Assembly: GCA_009617715.1 (NCBI GenBank)
Contig: VTFK01000209.1
Location: 124,001-188,000 of the forward strand
Source of the DNA: Plectrocnemia conspersa
Lineage: Eukaryota > Arthropoda > Insecta > Trichoptera > Polycentropodidae
DNA length: 64,000 nucleotides
Direction: 5' to 3'
A model generated the notes under the pieces. The model made no database searches. It was not told where the DNA came from and was given only the letters and a program-made list of their open reading frames with translations. Both the position numbers and the translations under genes were made by a program. Positions 1 through 13,010 of this stretch are shown here, one piece after another; within the stretch, counting starts at the first letter, position 1; each line of letters begins with the position of its first letter.

Positions 1-539
1 TTATTTAACTTGAAGACAATAAAGTTAATATTATAACAATTATTATCAATTAAATTAGGTCAGTCGTTAAGATAATAGTTAACATATATTAGTTAAGGCA
101 GTTAGATTTTATTTGTATTGATTTTTCGATGCATATGCATTTGGGATGATACTAAATTTTATGTTTTGTAAAAGTACGTGTCATATTTTGTACAGTTTCT
201 CTTTTTGTAAAAAACATTTGCTATAAAGAAAATTTATAGCATATACTCAATTCATAACATCAAAGTTTTGACTTCATATAAATAATTTTAGGATTTCTTT
301 TGAGACAACCTTTAAAGATATACCAGAACTTTGCTTTAAAAAATTTACATTTGTGTTCATTTTTTGTGAAAAACCAGATCGTAATTATTTTAGTCTAGAA
401 ACTTCATTATATTTATATATTATAAAATAGTTCATTTAAATATAAAAAAAAAATAGTTTTCACATTTTTGCCATTTTGCGGAAACACTGTTTTATATAAA
501 CAGGTAAATTTACGAAGCACAATTGTACAAAAAATATTA
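1..539. other. AT-rich sequence, nothing recognised
   Basis: No coding frame, terminal repeat or family match seen. The distal end of the neighbouring hAT relic may extend into it. Confidence 0.5.
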
Positions 540-1640
540 CATAATAGCTTAAAACGTGCTAAATTTTTTTAAGATAACATTTCATCTAACTGAAGTTCAA
601 AGTTTGTTACTTTCTATGGTCAAAATATATTGCAAATGATCAGCTATTAATTCTGGCCTGAAATTGTGATTTTATATACTTCATCTTTGCAAATGTCTTT
701 TCACATAGTTGCTAGAAAATATAAATACAAATCTCCTAGCATATGATCTTAATTAATCATGTCGTCTGAAAGACATAGTATGTTTCTATTAGTTTCCTTT
801 CTTAAAATTTGACATTTAACATAACAAGACTTTGCATATAAAACACTTCCAATTGATAGATTTTTCAGTCAAATAGATCTTTAAAAATCAAAATGTATTC
901 TGCACTTGCATCAATATACAAAAAACGATGCAGCAACTGCAGTTCGATATCAGAAAATATATCCGCCGTAATTATTTGTTGATTAATTTTAATATTTTTA
1001 AATAAAATTTAAAATTAATATATAGTAATATTAATATGTAAGTACTGTTTTTCTTTACTTTCAGTTGAGAAAAATTTCAATACAACTTTTTCGTGGCATT
1101 AACTGCTGTGTGGCGGAACAAGTAAATCTTTAATTTCTAATAAAAAAAACACGATAAGTCTACGACAGCAAATAAAGTTCACCGCTGATACAACTAATTC
1201 AATAACACATTATAGTTTGAGATATTCACACAAATAAATATTACAATAAATAAGTAGAGGTCTTAAAACCTTGAATTTTCAAAAGCCACATAATTTTTTC
1301 AATCACTCAAACATTTCCCCCCGATATTTAATTGGCTATTGATGTTACTCACAATGTGCTCAAGCCTTTTAGCAAATGTTCTCGCCGAAAGGCTGAAATA
1401 TATATATTTTCCCGGTACACAGCTGTAACAATCAAACATAACCTTATTGATTCACCAGTCAGTAAATGGCTTTTCTTTATTTGGTAATAAATGAGCTACT
1501 CGTGAACTGACTTTTTATTTTTGCTTGAAGGCGAAATGCATTGGGATGAAAAATTATGTATTAAGCTTTCCAGCTTTCGTGAATATTGTGTCGAGTGCTT
1601 AGTCTGATGAATATTGTATTATTTTAGTACATTCAGTGAA
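540..1640 (-). pseudogene. hAT transposase relic, copy 1 (GTF2IRD2/ZBED-like)
   Basis: Read on the minus strand, several broken frames carry hAT transposase motifs in the right order. About 1397-1345 gives FSLSARTFAKRLEHIV. About 1130-1060 gives LFRHTAVN followed in another frame by KVVLKFF, matching the LYHTAVRWLS-type block. About 711-667 gives QLCEKTFAKMKYIKS, the C-terminal hAT dimerisation block. Stops and frameshifts separate the blocks, so it is dead. No terminal repeats or target duplication found for this copy. A shorter relative lies at 14.58-15.0 kb. Confidence 0.7.
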
Positions 1641-2599
1641 AAATCTTAGTGAAAAAGTTGTAATAAAATTTAATCACAACGAAATAATTAATATAACCTT
1701 GTGTCACACGAACCTGGTTTTCATTAATCTTTTTACATCATATATAATTGATGATATTTATTTTTTTGTAATAGTCTTTAGATTTAGATCTAATAAAAAA
1801 TTTCAATTTTTTTGAGACCAAAATTTCTGAAACACATACAATGTATTACCATTTTTTTTAGTTAATTTACTGCCATTTTCAATACAAAAATATCGAGATG
1901 CAGTTTCTCACGAACTGAGAAATAATTGGTCACGCGGTGCAATTTTGTTGTTGTTGATGAGCTGCAATTTTTTTAAGGATAATTATGAGGATTCACACTG
2001 CGCTTATAATTTGTTCATTCAATAAACATGTATTCTTAATAAAAAGAAATGTCAAATACCTTTTTCAATAATTTTCATATTATTTAAATAAACATTGATG
2101 GCTCCTACATAAAATTACACGAATTTGCAAAGGTGCAAGAATACATTTTTAAATCCTTAAGGATGCTTGATACAATTTTATTTATGTCTATTGCGCCTTT
2201 ATTATTATGTTGGGATATTATTTTCAGTTTTCTATGTTGAAAATAATATATAAATATTATTTTAAGCTCAACCCGTTCTTTGTTTAAAATCATATAATAA
2301 CGAAATTTTTATATAATACTTATTCTTAGAATATTCTATAATCAACGTATTACTATCTTACTCTATGAGGTTTTTATGCATATTTTTTATGAAATAAAAA
2401 ATGACACATTTGTAAGTTCATCCTTATATTGTGGATTTTTCATATGATATAGCTACCTACTAGAGAGAAATATGTGAAATGTGAATATTCATATTCAAAC
2501 GAGCTATACGAAATGGTATCAGGTGTCTATAAAACACAACAAATGCCAGACAATAGCATTGAATCAACAAATCTACTTATGGCAGCCGTAATTTAGTAG
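1641..2599. other. AT-rich stretch, nothing recognised
   Basis: Only short random open frames and homopolymer runs; no repeat shared with the rest of the window was noticed. Confidence 0.5.
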
Positions 2600-3090
2600 C
2601 AATGGTATCATATTACTCAGCAACGTTCGATTGTCCAGTTGTTAAATTATTTTCCAATTCTCACGTTTTATTAACGACCGGCCACGACACAATAGAGATG
2701 TCAAAAAGTTACGTGTCGACAATCGACCACACGTCCTATGCTGGCCACGATGAAGTGAAAGGCGCCAACCGGAAGTTATCTATTTTACGGACGTGATCCA
2801 GCGGCGCCATTTTGAAGCTTTGATACTTTGATAGTACGAGACGAAGCGGCCAACAAAGCGAGTCTTTATCAGCGAAGGTCTATTTAATTGGCTCAAATGG
2901 TGCACGTGGCCCTTGTGAATGAAACTGAGTCTGCTGACCTCGCCGATCTGGACCGATGGCTACAGCTGCTGTTTGCTTTCACTGGTCGAACTTCAGTAAT
3001 CTCCATTGTCGGCTGTCGTTGAACCGTCGACAATGACGTCTAGTAAACAGAGACAACTCCTTGTGCGTGTCGGTTTGTTTGCATATCGTT
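2600..3090. promoter_or_regulatory. higher-GC island, candidate regulatory element
   Basis: A GC/CpG-richer block in AT-rich surroundings with no sustained coding frame. It has CACGTG at 2903-2908 and an 8 bp inverted repeat CATTGTCG (3004-3011) / CGACAATG (3028-3035). A regulatory role is inferred only from composition. Confidence 0.25.
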
Positions 3091-3955
3091 GCGTGGAACA
3101 AACGAAAAGATTAGGTACATATTGGCACACTGAGTAAATTCAATAAATTGAGTGATCAATCATATATCACGATTTATATTTTTTTATTATTGATCAACGA
3201 CGCTTAAATTTAAAAATTTTGGTAACCTTTCACAGCTTCTAGATTTATTAATAAATTAACTTAAGTGACATAACACAATTCCTAATGGGCGTGAATAAGT
3301 TGTCAATGCAAAAATATAAATTTTCCTGGAAGCAGTTTTAAATGAATTGCTTTTGTGATTTTTTATAATTGATTAAACAGTTGTATTTAATAACCTTTTA
3401 AATGATACAATGAAAATTATAAAATTTAACTCTAAAATGAGAGTTCAAAAATTCACCAGTGAATTGAAACAAAGTTGATCGAGATAATTTGTTATAATTA
3501 AGAGGTCATTCATACGGCCATTTTAAACAAACGAAAACACGTCTCTAAAGTAAGACAACACACAGTATTTTTCACAACAATGGAAGAGAGATCTCGTGAT
3601 CAAATCCTTTAAATATTCCACTAATAAAAAAGCTAATCTTTGTTTGGAAAGGATGCTGGCCATACAATACGTTCTACCCTGCACATACTATTATGATTCT
3701 ACCCTTTGCTTACCGATTGCTATAGTGAATATCTGGGCCGTTTCTATTTTAATGCGAGAACATATTTTGTATGTGTATCCAAGAATTGTTGCAATTAGTC
3801 CGCAAGCATCTTTATTTGAGAGTCGCGAGAGCTGTTTTGAACCAGCATTATAAAATATGTGACACTTTGTAACATAGGCAGAGACGTTTTATTTTTATTT
3901 TAAGACGAAATGTCTTCTCGTTGTTTTAACATAATATAATTAAAGGAGCCTCCTT
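3090..3955. other. AT-rich stretch, nothing recognised
   Basis: An 85-codon frame at 3596-3853 has no recognisable domain and sits in ordinary AT-rich DNA; treated as chance. Confidence 0.45.
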
Positions 3956-4210
3956 TATTATGTGATCCATTATCATACACTATTCCGTACTAAGCGGTCT
4001 GTCAGGATACTGATAACATCGATCTTCACTAGAGTTGCAACAACTTATGAAGTGTTTATAAAGTTCAGAATTTATCTATATTTTTTTCTATTAGATGATT
4101 TCAACCCTCATCTTAACCTTCAGCTATAAACTTTGCACATAGAAACTGAGTCTCATCGAAAACTTCAAACCCTTCTCGACACTTTCATTCACAACAGGAT
4201 TATATATTGC
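3956..4210 (+). repeat. interspersed repeat family B, copy 1
   Basis: Shares a degenerate core with five other places. The core is an ATTATCATA-type start, then a GGTCCGCCAGGATA-type block, GATAATATCGATCTTCAC, GAGTCGCA, and a tail around CATAGAAACTGAG. Other + copies are 15925-16120 and 47990-48240; minus copies are 33590-33650, 46390-46520 and 49330-49440. Non-coding, so probably a SINE or MITE family; no clear termini. Confidence 0.65.
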
Positions 4211-4214
4211 TATT

Positions 4215-6628
4215 TTTAAAAATAGTAAAATTATTAACATATACAAATTAAAAAAAACAGACCACTTATTGCCACTATGATATTCATACTTCAGATGAAA
4301 AAAAAATGGAAAATCTAATCAATGGTATAAGGACTATAGGTGAATGTTAAATATATTTCGTAGACTTATTTTAAGTAAATAATTCTGATCGCTTTCCTAA
4401 AGATTCTTCACAAAACGGAATAATATTAGAATCAAATGCTTTGGTAAAGGATTTTCAATTAGTGTGAAAAAAATAAATATAGCAATATTTTTTATGAAAA
4501 AATCATCAGTAAATAACTATTGATTCTTTGTTGCGTTAAAAGCACTACTCTATTTTGTCACATCCAGTTATGAAAACATATGAAAATATACTAGAAAGTA
4601 AGGACTTGATTTAAGAAAGACAAACAATATGTATGAGACGTCTATTATCATTAACATTGAGTACAATTGAGCAAAAAAATTGTATATTGTATTTTAAGTC
4701 ATATTTATTTAATTAAACCTATCATAAAACTGTGTGTACATGTCGATATTGAATATATGTATTATATGTACATACATTTAAATTTATATTATAGTGGAAA
4801 ATATTATGAATATATAACATTACTGAATTCCAATTAATATTTATGAACTACAAATTTATCCAAGTTGAATTATCAAGATGGTAACCTTATACATATGATC
4901 TGTCATCGTGATGTATGCTAATTGATAAGCCAAAGACATACTGTTTGTATTCAAACAAGTGGCAATAGCATGGTTATGAGTTGCTAATTTATTTAAACCA
5001 AGTTTCTCAGTCTGGTTTGTGACATATTAAAATAATCTAGTGCTGTTATGATGTTAATAATTTGCAATATGTACCGTAAAGAGAGGTTTTATTATTGTTA
5101 AAATTTGCTGTATGTTATATGTTAAATATAATATTAATATAGAGATGATATATATATATATTATATAATGGTAACATTTAAAATGGTCAATAATTACTGG
5201 ACCAAAGTATATCTATAACACATAAGAAATAACTCATGTGTTTTGGTATTAGTTAACTTTAGGAGAAAGTAAATTCACTTTTGCTTTTTAAATAAGTAGT
5301 TTTGCATCTTATTATAGACAAGTCTAATTAATTATATAATTGTGGACAAATCTCGAGAATCTATCGCATTTATCTCTTAATTTATCATTGCATCGAAAGT
5401 TGATTTGTGTTATTGAAAAATTGTAGAAATTCCGCAAGTTGTCACAGCGCAGCATTCTTGTCATGCCGTTGACGTTTGTGTTCGAAATATAAAACAAATA
5501 TTTTCGTTAATAATATTCAAGCGGTCAGGGTAAATGTACTCCTAAAAAGCGGTTCTCCTTGTCATAACCATTTGGGAATTTCGACGATGGTCCATCAACA
5601 TAATAACCGTTCAGATCCTCTGCGCAGCTGTTGTGATCTCAAATGATGACATTTAAAACGAGCTTTATCAATTTTTATGATGCAAATTAATTAACGATGG
5701 CAAACTAGTTTTTTTCTCGCTTACTCAGCAAACAGTCAAAAGTCCAATGCAACATAGAAATCTGCGAAAACAATTTTTTGTATAGTTCATGTTATACCTT
5801 GAATAATATATATTATAACCTGATTCTGATTGTTGAGTGTTGTTTAAGCTTTATTTACAAATTGTGTTTGAATGACAATTTTCATGAATTGCTCAAAACT
5901 ATTTATTTTCAACAATGAGTCCATAATCAGATCGTTTAACTCATGATCTTTATGTGCTCTTAATTTCTGCACTGTGATTGGTTGTTCGTCGTGACGAATG
6001 TACAGGTATGTGTAAGTACACAGATGTTGGTTGCTCTCGATGTACAGTTGTCAAGATTTTTATTATCGCTTCTTTCACTATTGTGAAAGTTAAATATGTA
6101 TATTACATTTTCTAGGTATTTGTTTTATTTTATTTAAAAATTGTTTTATGTACTTTTACTTCTCAGCGTATTTGTTTTTGCTTATTAACTTAAGACATTT
6201 AGATTTATAATGACAGATTTGTATCGAAACAACATGGGAATTTATTCCCTGGAATTTCCGGCTTTTGACCCATATCGTGTTCCAGGATTTTTTTAGAATT
6301 AACCCAAGACATTTTCATCATTTTAATTTTAATTTTAAACAGAAAAAGTTGCCTGAAATTAACATAACTTCACTAGAATGATAAAGTTTTGTTATTTCGT
6401 TTAATTAATTAGATGTATGCAGCGCTGAAAGATAAAATTGTAGGAATAAGAAATAAATTAAATTAGACAAAATTTTATTCGGAGGTTGAATGCCGTCTGC
6501 TTTTTTTTAACACATTCTAATCAATATAACATTATAAATAAAGGAGTCTTATTTGTTTTGGGGTACATTATCATATAACTTTAAGTAGCAAATGGATTAG
6601 CTTGTAGAAATAATAATTATTTTATATA
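4215..6628. other. AT-rich stretch, mostly featureless
   Basis: No gene or recognised element. A slightly GC-richer block at about 5560-5650 could be a small regulatory element but has no specific motif I can defend. A weak family-B-like start occurs near 6540-6600. Confidence 0.45.
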
Positions 6629-7617
6629 CAGGCAGCCCTCGACTTTCGCACATAATTGGTTCCTGAAAATGTGTGCGAATGTTGAATGTACGAAAGTCGA
6701 GGGAAGTGAAAAAATTGAAATTGTGTGGATTTTAAAATATTTATTTATCAAGTAAATATAAGATGTTTAAGAGGCGTTTAAGAGACACGTTTAAGTGGGG
6801 TTTGTGGGTGTTTCCTTTGAAAAGTAGTCAAGAGTTAACTGTTTTCCACTATTCTTTTTCTTTTCTTCATATAGTATTTTATAACATGCTATGTTTTTAT
6901 TGATCGCCCCGCGCACTTGAGATATGCGTTCTCCATTGGATCACAATCTTTCTTAATATTTAAAAATTTGTCAAGGTGCGTGAAGGCTTCATTCATATTT
7001 TTCATTGTTAAAGAGTTTTTCTGTCTCATCTACAATAAATATTTGGCTAGAGGAATATTCTACATCTTCAATAATTTTGGATAATTAGGAAATAAATTCT
7101 TTTGCAGCATCTTTATCCGCATCAGCCGATTCTCCAGTAAATTTAATATTATGAAAAGAATACCTCATTTTAAAATTGTAAAACCAACCGTTACTTGCTT
7201 GAAAAATATTTTTTTAATCTATCCTTCCAATCTTTGTGCAAACTAAGTGCTTTTGCTTGAATAATTGAAATACTCAGAGGGACATCTTTTTTTTGATGTT
7301 GGTCATCGATCTACGATGACAAAGATTTTCCATTTTATTCATGTTTTTTTTTTCTGTGTTTTTTTGGAAACATATCATTAAAGATTGTGGATATATATCT
7401 TTAATTTCCACAATTTTGAACGTATTCCTTAATTATATTTTTATTTTGCAAAATTGAACATATCGTAGACCTGTTTGAATCATACGAACGTCCGATTGAA
7501 GCAAAAGATTCACCGCTATCAAAACGTTTATTAAAAAAAAAAAAATGTTTTTTTTTTTAAATGTGCGAAATAGAGAATTGTGCGAAAGTCGAACGTTCGA
7601 AAGTCGAGGGCCGCCTG
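6629..7617 (-). mobile_element. pogo/Tigger-like DNA transposon relic, internally deleted
   Basis: 989 bp element with inverted ends CAGGCAGCCCTCGACTTTCG (left) and CAGGCGGCCCTCGACTTTCG (right, reverse complement), flanked by TA at 6627-6628 and 7618-7619. Minus-strand coding remnants run right to left. First is an N-terminal helix-turn-helix with NRSTICSILQNKNIIKEYVQ. Next is a CENP-B-type HTH with ASNGWFYNFKMRY and KFTGESADADKDAAKEF (about 7195-7080). Last is a Tigger C-terminal-like stretch with NMNEAFTHLDKFL (about 7010-6970). The DDE catalytic core that should lie between them is missing, so this is a non-autonomous deletion derivative. Subfamily not determined. Confidence 0.85.
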
Positions 7618-8030
7618 TAGTGAGTAAAATATAATACGATTTTTTTTTCACTTTTATTACAAAAAAATATTTAAATTTGTGGTTTTGAAAAAAATATATT
7701 TAAATTTGTAGATTTTTAGAACTAAAATATTGCTTAGTTAATTTTAAAAAGAAATGAAGTAGTTTTGTATTTTTGCATTTTTAATTAACAAAACGTTATG
7801 AATAAGAGAGATGTGTGACATTATCATATACAACTCGTACCATACAATCTTACAACTTTCACAACCACAAGATTCATTAAAGACTAGTTATTAAATATCA
7901 TCCTAAACTCTTCATGGTACCATATATAATATGTAATTTATTAATAAAATAATAAATAGGACTCCCGTATTTATTATTCCTAGACCTCCCGGCAAATACT
8001 AAAAAACAGTATGTACACAGAAGCTTTATC
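7618..8030. other. AT-rich stretch, nothing recognised
   Basis: Low-complexity A/T runs only. Confidence 0.45.
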
Positions 8031-8445
8031 CAATTAATCCGACACCTGGCCAATTCGAAACCCTAACCAAAAACTGCTAACGGGGTGTCCTCCGTATGAT
8101 TTTTGCATTTTTCCCATAGAATCAGTGCACATGGTGGCCAATCGTGCCCGCATGGGAACTCCATTCGAGGGGTTCTACAATCGCGGAACATCTGCGCAGA
8201 GCAGTTTTTAAAAAACAGAAACGATTTCGTCTTTAGGGAACTATGTACTTTTCTTTATTATTTCGCCAAGGCAGCTGGTAAGCGATTCAATTGAACTGAG
8301 GCGGCAATCTTCAATCTGGACGACCGTTAATTCCGGGGGCATGCCCCATAACTGCGGTCGTGTTTGTTTGAGGTCCAATTTTGTTGGACCCCCGACGAAT
8401 TTGAGATTTTTTAAATAAAACAGACACATTGCGGAATGTGTCATA
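8030..8445. promoter_or_regulatory. higher-GC island with three adjacent hairpins
   Basis: GC-richer block. Perfect inverted repeats follow one another: ACGACCG 8320-8326 / CGGTCGT 8355-8361 enclosing the palindrome GGGGCATGCCCC (8336-8347); GGTCCAA 8372-8378 / TTGGACC 8384-8390; and GACACATT 8423-8430 / AATGTGTC 8435-8442. Short overlapping frames exist on both strands (63 codons +, 67 codons -) without a domain I recognise. It could be a regulatory island or the edge of an unknown element. Confidence 0.3.
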
Positions 8446-9900
8446 TTTTTTAAATATTTTTTTATTGACTTAATGGCTCACTTTTCGATTTATCATATAT
8501 AAAAACTAGATTTCGTATCCAACTTCATCTAAAGTTTAACCTTAGTTATATCGATGATGTTGTTGTTTTATTGCTTTATATCAAATAGCACATATTAATA
8601 TTATAGGTAGGATGCTTCGCTAGCGATAGTGCAACAAAAAGACCATGCGAGAAGCATACATCTTTCAAATATCATTCATGTCGAAGACAAATCGAAAGCT
8701 AAAATACAAATCTATATGATACAATGCAATTATGGAAATAAAATAATTTTTGCATTAAAATATGCTAGACAGTATCATCTTATACCGAATTATATTATCA
8801 ATTACGTTTCATTGTGTAGTTTTGGTAGATCTAAATTCCTCAGCAGCATAATATAATTTGTGTGTGGTTATTTACTTGGAAGCAAATAATTTAAGAACTT
8901 CTCTAGATAACATAGTATTTTCTTCGTTAGTTATCCTAAAATCAACAAATCAATATATTTAACATAGGTCCTTCATGGGTATATTTATTTAAATTCCGGT
9001 TGCGTTATCCATCGAAAATAATAACCTTCATATTGTACTTTCGCATAGGAATATTTTAGTATAATTTTCCCGATTGGTGCAGACTGGTCACGAGGACGTG
9101 CCTTCCTCAGTTTATTTTTATATGTTGTTTCAACACCATAAAAGGATGCCAAAGCGGCGACGTTTCATACTTTGCATATAAAGTCCTCCGATCGTCGGTC
9201 TTCGGGGAAGTTTCATACCATTTTACAATTTAGCACCGGTGAGAATGCATTCGAGACTCAAAGCTTGTCTTTTGTTTCAGTATAACTTATTGCATTCTAG
9301 TAAAATTCTACTCATCTAGACCAATTCCGCATCGGTGAGAAAGTTCAAAAGACAATCGTATCGTTGGTTGTAACGATAATTTTATTACGAAGCATAAAAG
9401 CTCCACAATCTGCAATCATCGTCTCAATAAAGTATGAGCTATGCACATACGAAAGTCGTAAAAGCTAGATTCCTAAGTATACAGTAAATGCATATATTGT
9501 GTATAATTTATTAATAGAACTTTATCGTTGTCCATAAATAAATATCTCTTTTTAGCACACCCGGTAAGGAAGGAGACGCCTTGTCTGGCGGAAATACAAA
9601 TTTGCATACTGTCCGCTAAAGATGACAATCGTACAGATGCTCAGTTGAAAAGTAAATTGGATAAATAGTTTTCAGATAACCATGTGATTATCTTTATATT
9701 TTTCAATATTTTTTTTTCATCTCGTGTATGTATATTGAAGTTTTCACGCATTTTGCGTCTAGCTAAGATAGACATTCTTTGAAAATTTTAAGGTCTTTCA
9801 ATCTATAAATCGCCTAAACAGCTTATCGTGTATATACATGTAGTATTTATTATCTAGTATTTTTTAGAAATGATTTTTAATAAATAAATAAACATTTATT
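8445..9900. other. AT-rich stretch, nothing firm
   Basis: No element ends or coding frames supported. A slightly GC-richer patch at 9060-9240 is unexplained. Confidence 0.4.
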
Positions 9901-10345
9901 TTATCATCATTTAGACTGACTGTATTCGTGCGCATCTCCAATTAGGAGTTTCAGGATAGCCTTTTCAACGAGTATGGTATGCAAACTAGCAGACGTCCAG
10001 ACGGGTCCTGCATGCCAAATTGTATCTGAGTCTATTTCTGTACATCTTAACAGTTGCTTTTTACGTGATTGAAATCCTCATTCGTAAATGACGCAATGAA
10101 AGCGTGGTATTAATTCCAATTTCCAAAAGTCATTTGTCTCTCCTTTCGTTTTTGAATTTGCATTTTATTATTTTTGCTTACATTCAAAGGAACCGATTGC
10201 ATAATTTGCATCAGTCATTGCACCTCGATTCCCTTGCGGGAATTGTTGAATGGGTTGCTTCTTGGAATGCGTGTAAGTGTCGAGAGCGTTTTAAGTTGCG
10301 GGAAAAAAACCAAACCGCTACTTGAAATGTATTAAGCCTTAATTT
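9900..10345. promoter_or_regulatory. moderate-GC block, candidate regulatory element
   Basis: Stands out from the AT-rich matrix by CpG and mixed composition. The 73-codon frame at 10104-10325 has no recognisable domain. Confidence 0.2.
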
Positions 10346-10448
10346 AACCAAATTTAACAGCAATGAAGCGTAACTTTCAATTTAAACTATTAAATTTATA
10401 GTATCACATTATATTCCATGATTATATTATCATACACATCTTATATAC

Positions 10449-10990
10449 ACAGTGACGAATTTAATTTTTTTTCGACTGTGGTTCGTATCTTAAAAAGTTC
10501 GTATCTCGAAACCCAATTTTCAATTACATAAATACCAAAATAGATACACAAAAAAGCAAATATACACATGCAGCGTGCATCGAATTTCAGATAGATGCGA
10601 CGTTTTGCCGCGCGCGCAAGCGCAGTGCATCGCGGTTCGTATCTATCTATACTTCGTTTCATTTAACAGAGTCACTTTGATGCTTATTTCGTATTTCACA
10701 GCGGTATTTTACTGGTTACTATTTCAACATAAAAAAATATTGAAACATTCCTAATTTCTCTAAATTTGTTTAAAATATAGAAAGGAGTAATGATTAGTAT
10801 ATCCAATATATATCCGCATCTTGTACTTTGTTGTCATCTCTTTTTCCTTAATGAATAATGACGAAATATATAGACCTTAAAGTGACTCTGTTAAAAGAAA
10901 TGGAGTATAGGCAAAATGCGGTATGAAAAAAGTTCGTATCTCGAAAAGTTTATATGTAAAGCTGTTCGTACGTCGAGGTATCATCACTAA
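10449..10990. mobile_element. MITE-like element with long degenerate terminal inverted repeats (pogo/Tigger type ends)
   Basis: Outer ends resemble each other (AGTGACGA at left, AGTGATGA as reverse complement at right). The block GTTCGTATCTCGAAA recurs near both ends in the same orientation. Inside is a clear inverted repeat, TTTCATTTAACAGAGTCACT from 10657 against its mate ending at 10900, 22 bp with one mismatch and a 200 bp spacer. Similarity continues outward for about 10 bp. TACGAA/CGAGATACGAAC-type ends are typical of Tigger-like MITEs. Exact boundaries uncertain. Confidence 0.5.
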
Positions 10991-11219
10991 TCTTGATTAT
11001 ACGGGTGCGTTTTATCCGTGTTAAAATAAATTTAATTTTTTTAAATTAATTTTAAATCATGTTACGGAATTGCATAGACTCTTTTAATTAATTAAACGCC
11101 ATTGAATCACTAGTGCATCAATTGTTGATTATTTTTTAAGAACAAATTTATGTTTTATTTACATTTTTTTTAATTCATAAAAATATTGTGCTAGCATCAT
11201 TTATTTATTCTAACGTTTT

Positions 11220-12100
11220 ACTCAAAAAGTCTGCTGATACAAGGGCGGGTGCCTAATGTGCCACAAAAGCATTAAACTCCCATTCAAATTTATTGCGAAT
11301 CAATTTAAGAGAGCTGTCGTCGGTGTGGAGATTACTTAATTGGTGTAGTAACATCCTGGAAACAGCAAGATTGAGAAATCTGAACGCCTTAATACGGCAC
11401 ATCCGCTCACCTTTCCGGGCAATTAACCTTTTTTTTCCGTTGACAAACACGAATCGTCTTTGGAGACATTATAGACAGATCGTTACGCGCTTGGAATAGT
11501 TTTGAAACGAAATATGCAAATAACTGTTTAGGTGCCCAAACGTTCGGGGGATGATGAGTGTGAACGAAGACGGGCACTTCGCCAACACGTGTGATAGTGC
11601 AATATGTTTTCGGAGTCAGTACATAAAAAGTTAGACTTAAAAAGCAGACGGATGGAATACGCGATGGTCTTTGTGATTGGCAACGTTTTTAAACATCCGT
11701 TTCCTAACGACGAGCAGCTTCCTACGCTCGGAGAAATCTCTATTCGGCCTTCTCGTCACGTGCACGTCAAGACGCAAAGATCAAACTTTTTTTGATTGAT
11801 ATGTAATCATGGATGTCTTAATAGAGGCGCTGCCTTAGAAATTGAACGATGACGGCTAGGGCCATCAATTTTAAAACGCTACTAATTTAAAAACTACTTA
11901 TTGATATTGAACGAGGCTAAAAAATAGGCAACACGTGACTTCATTATCTTTGGGTTATAATGTTATCAGTCGATTTGTCATTGTTAATTTAAATAAATAT
12001 TTTGAAAAGAAACCAAATGTGTCTTCTCATGAAGACGTTTGTATGTGTCAAGCGCCACGTGTGTAACCGATATCAGTCTAACATTTCCTGATGTGGCAAA
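11220..12100. promoter_or_regulatory. higher-GC island with four CACGTG E-boxes
   Basis: CACGTG occurs at 11586-11591, 11757-11762, 11932-11937 and 12056-12061, i.e. four in 476 bp. Overlapping short frames on both strands show only an absence of stops in GC-richer DNA. Candidate emc enhancer by position and site density; not demonstrated. Confidence 0.35.
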
Positions 12101-12246
12101 ACATTGGCCTCAAAATAATAATAAAAATATTTAGTTCAGGATAGCAATATTATTCAAAGTATTTTTTTTAAAAAATCTTTGGTTATCCCTAAGTAGTTCT
12201 AGAATTGCAATTCTATTTCCTAATTTATATTTTTATAAATAAAAAT

Positions 12247-12321
12247 TGCCACTGCCGGAGCTCGAGCCCGTAACTTCAGAGTTACTAGTCTGAGACGTTA
12301 CAGACTACGCTGTTCCGTCCT
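12247..12321 (-). repeat. tRNA-like sequence, probable SINE head or pseudo-tRNA
   Basis: On the minus strand a tRNA-like order is visible: an A-box-like CAGCGTAGTCTG, an anticodon-arm-like TCAGA..TCTGA stem with an 8 nt loop, and a T-arm/B-box-like CGGGCTCGAGCTCCG. The 5' GGACGGA has no 3' partner, so no acceptor stem forms and it is not a working tRNA. Confidence 0.5.
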
Positions 12322-12429
12322 TAACGCAATATTTCTTCTGTAATATTAAATGTAATATTTATTCAGATAACAGCTCACCAAGATCATCGTTATATTTGTT
12401 TCGTATTTTTTTTCCTTTTCCCGAATTTC

Positions 12430-13010
12430 ATTATCTTTCAAGTTACGAAACATTATTTATTTATTTTGCTGCATCAAATCTAGTTGACAAATTACCGATA
12501 AGACAATTCATAAAAATATGAAATTTATATAATTCAGCTGATGTTGTTGTTGATTCTTTGTTATTTCTTGGTTTATTATTTTTCTGTTCATCTGAAAGTT
12601 GAGATTAAATACCAAAATTTACTGCTACTCATTTACATTCCTCCCAATTTAATATAATATTTTATAATGTTCAAAAAGCAATAAAATCAACAATAATTTG
12701 CAAACAAATTTTATCACAAACGGAGCCGCATCAAAAAAATACACTATGTTCCTTCGATTAACAATGCTCATTGTGAAAGTGGGTGCTTTTGAAGGCAATG
12801 TTCCATTCCTTTTATTTATTTTAGTATGTAAAAAAAAAGGCAAAAGAAACTTATACATTAAATACATATATACATCGTAAACAACTAGTTTAGTTCGGAT
12901 TTGTTACTTGATGTCAGTTTTTAGTTGTTTTTATAAATATATTCTTGATATGATTTTTTCAGTCGGCCCAGGAATTTGTCCCCCCCCCCCTCTCGACAGG
13001 CCTGATCGTA
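12430..13010 (+). repeat. interspersed repeat family C, copy 1
   Basis: Shares a long degenerate order of blocks with 60430-61010 and partly with 52545-52800. The blocks are TTATTTTGCTGCATyAAATC, AATTTACTGCTAC, AAAAAGCAATAAA, AATTTGCAAACAAATTTTA, GTGnGTGCTTTTGAAGGCAA, then TTCTTGATATGATTTTTTC. Copy 1 ends in an 11 bp C run (12980-12990). No intact coding frame. Confidence 0.7.

Noticed and set aside
2105..2293. Short AT-rich frames throughout 1.6-6 kb, 17-21 kb and 40-44 kb
   Set aside because: Lys/Asn/Ile/Phe-rich translations of AT-rich DNA without domains or conserved starts.
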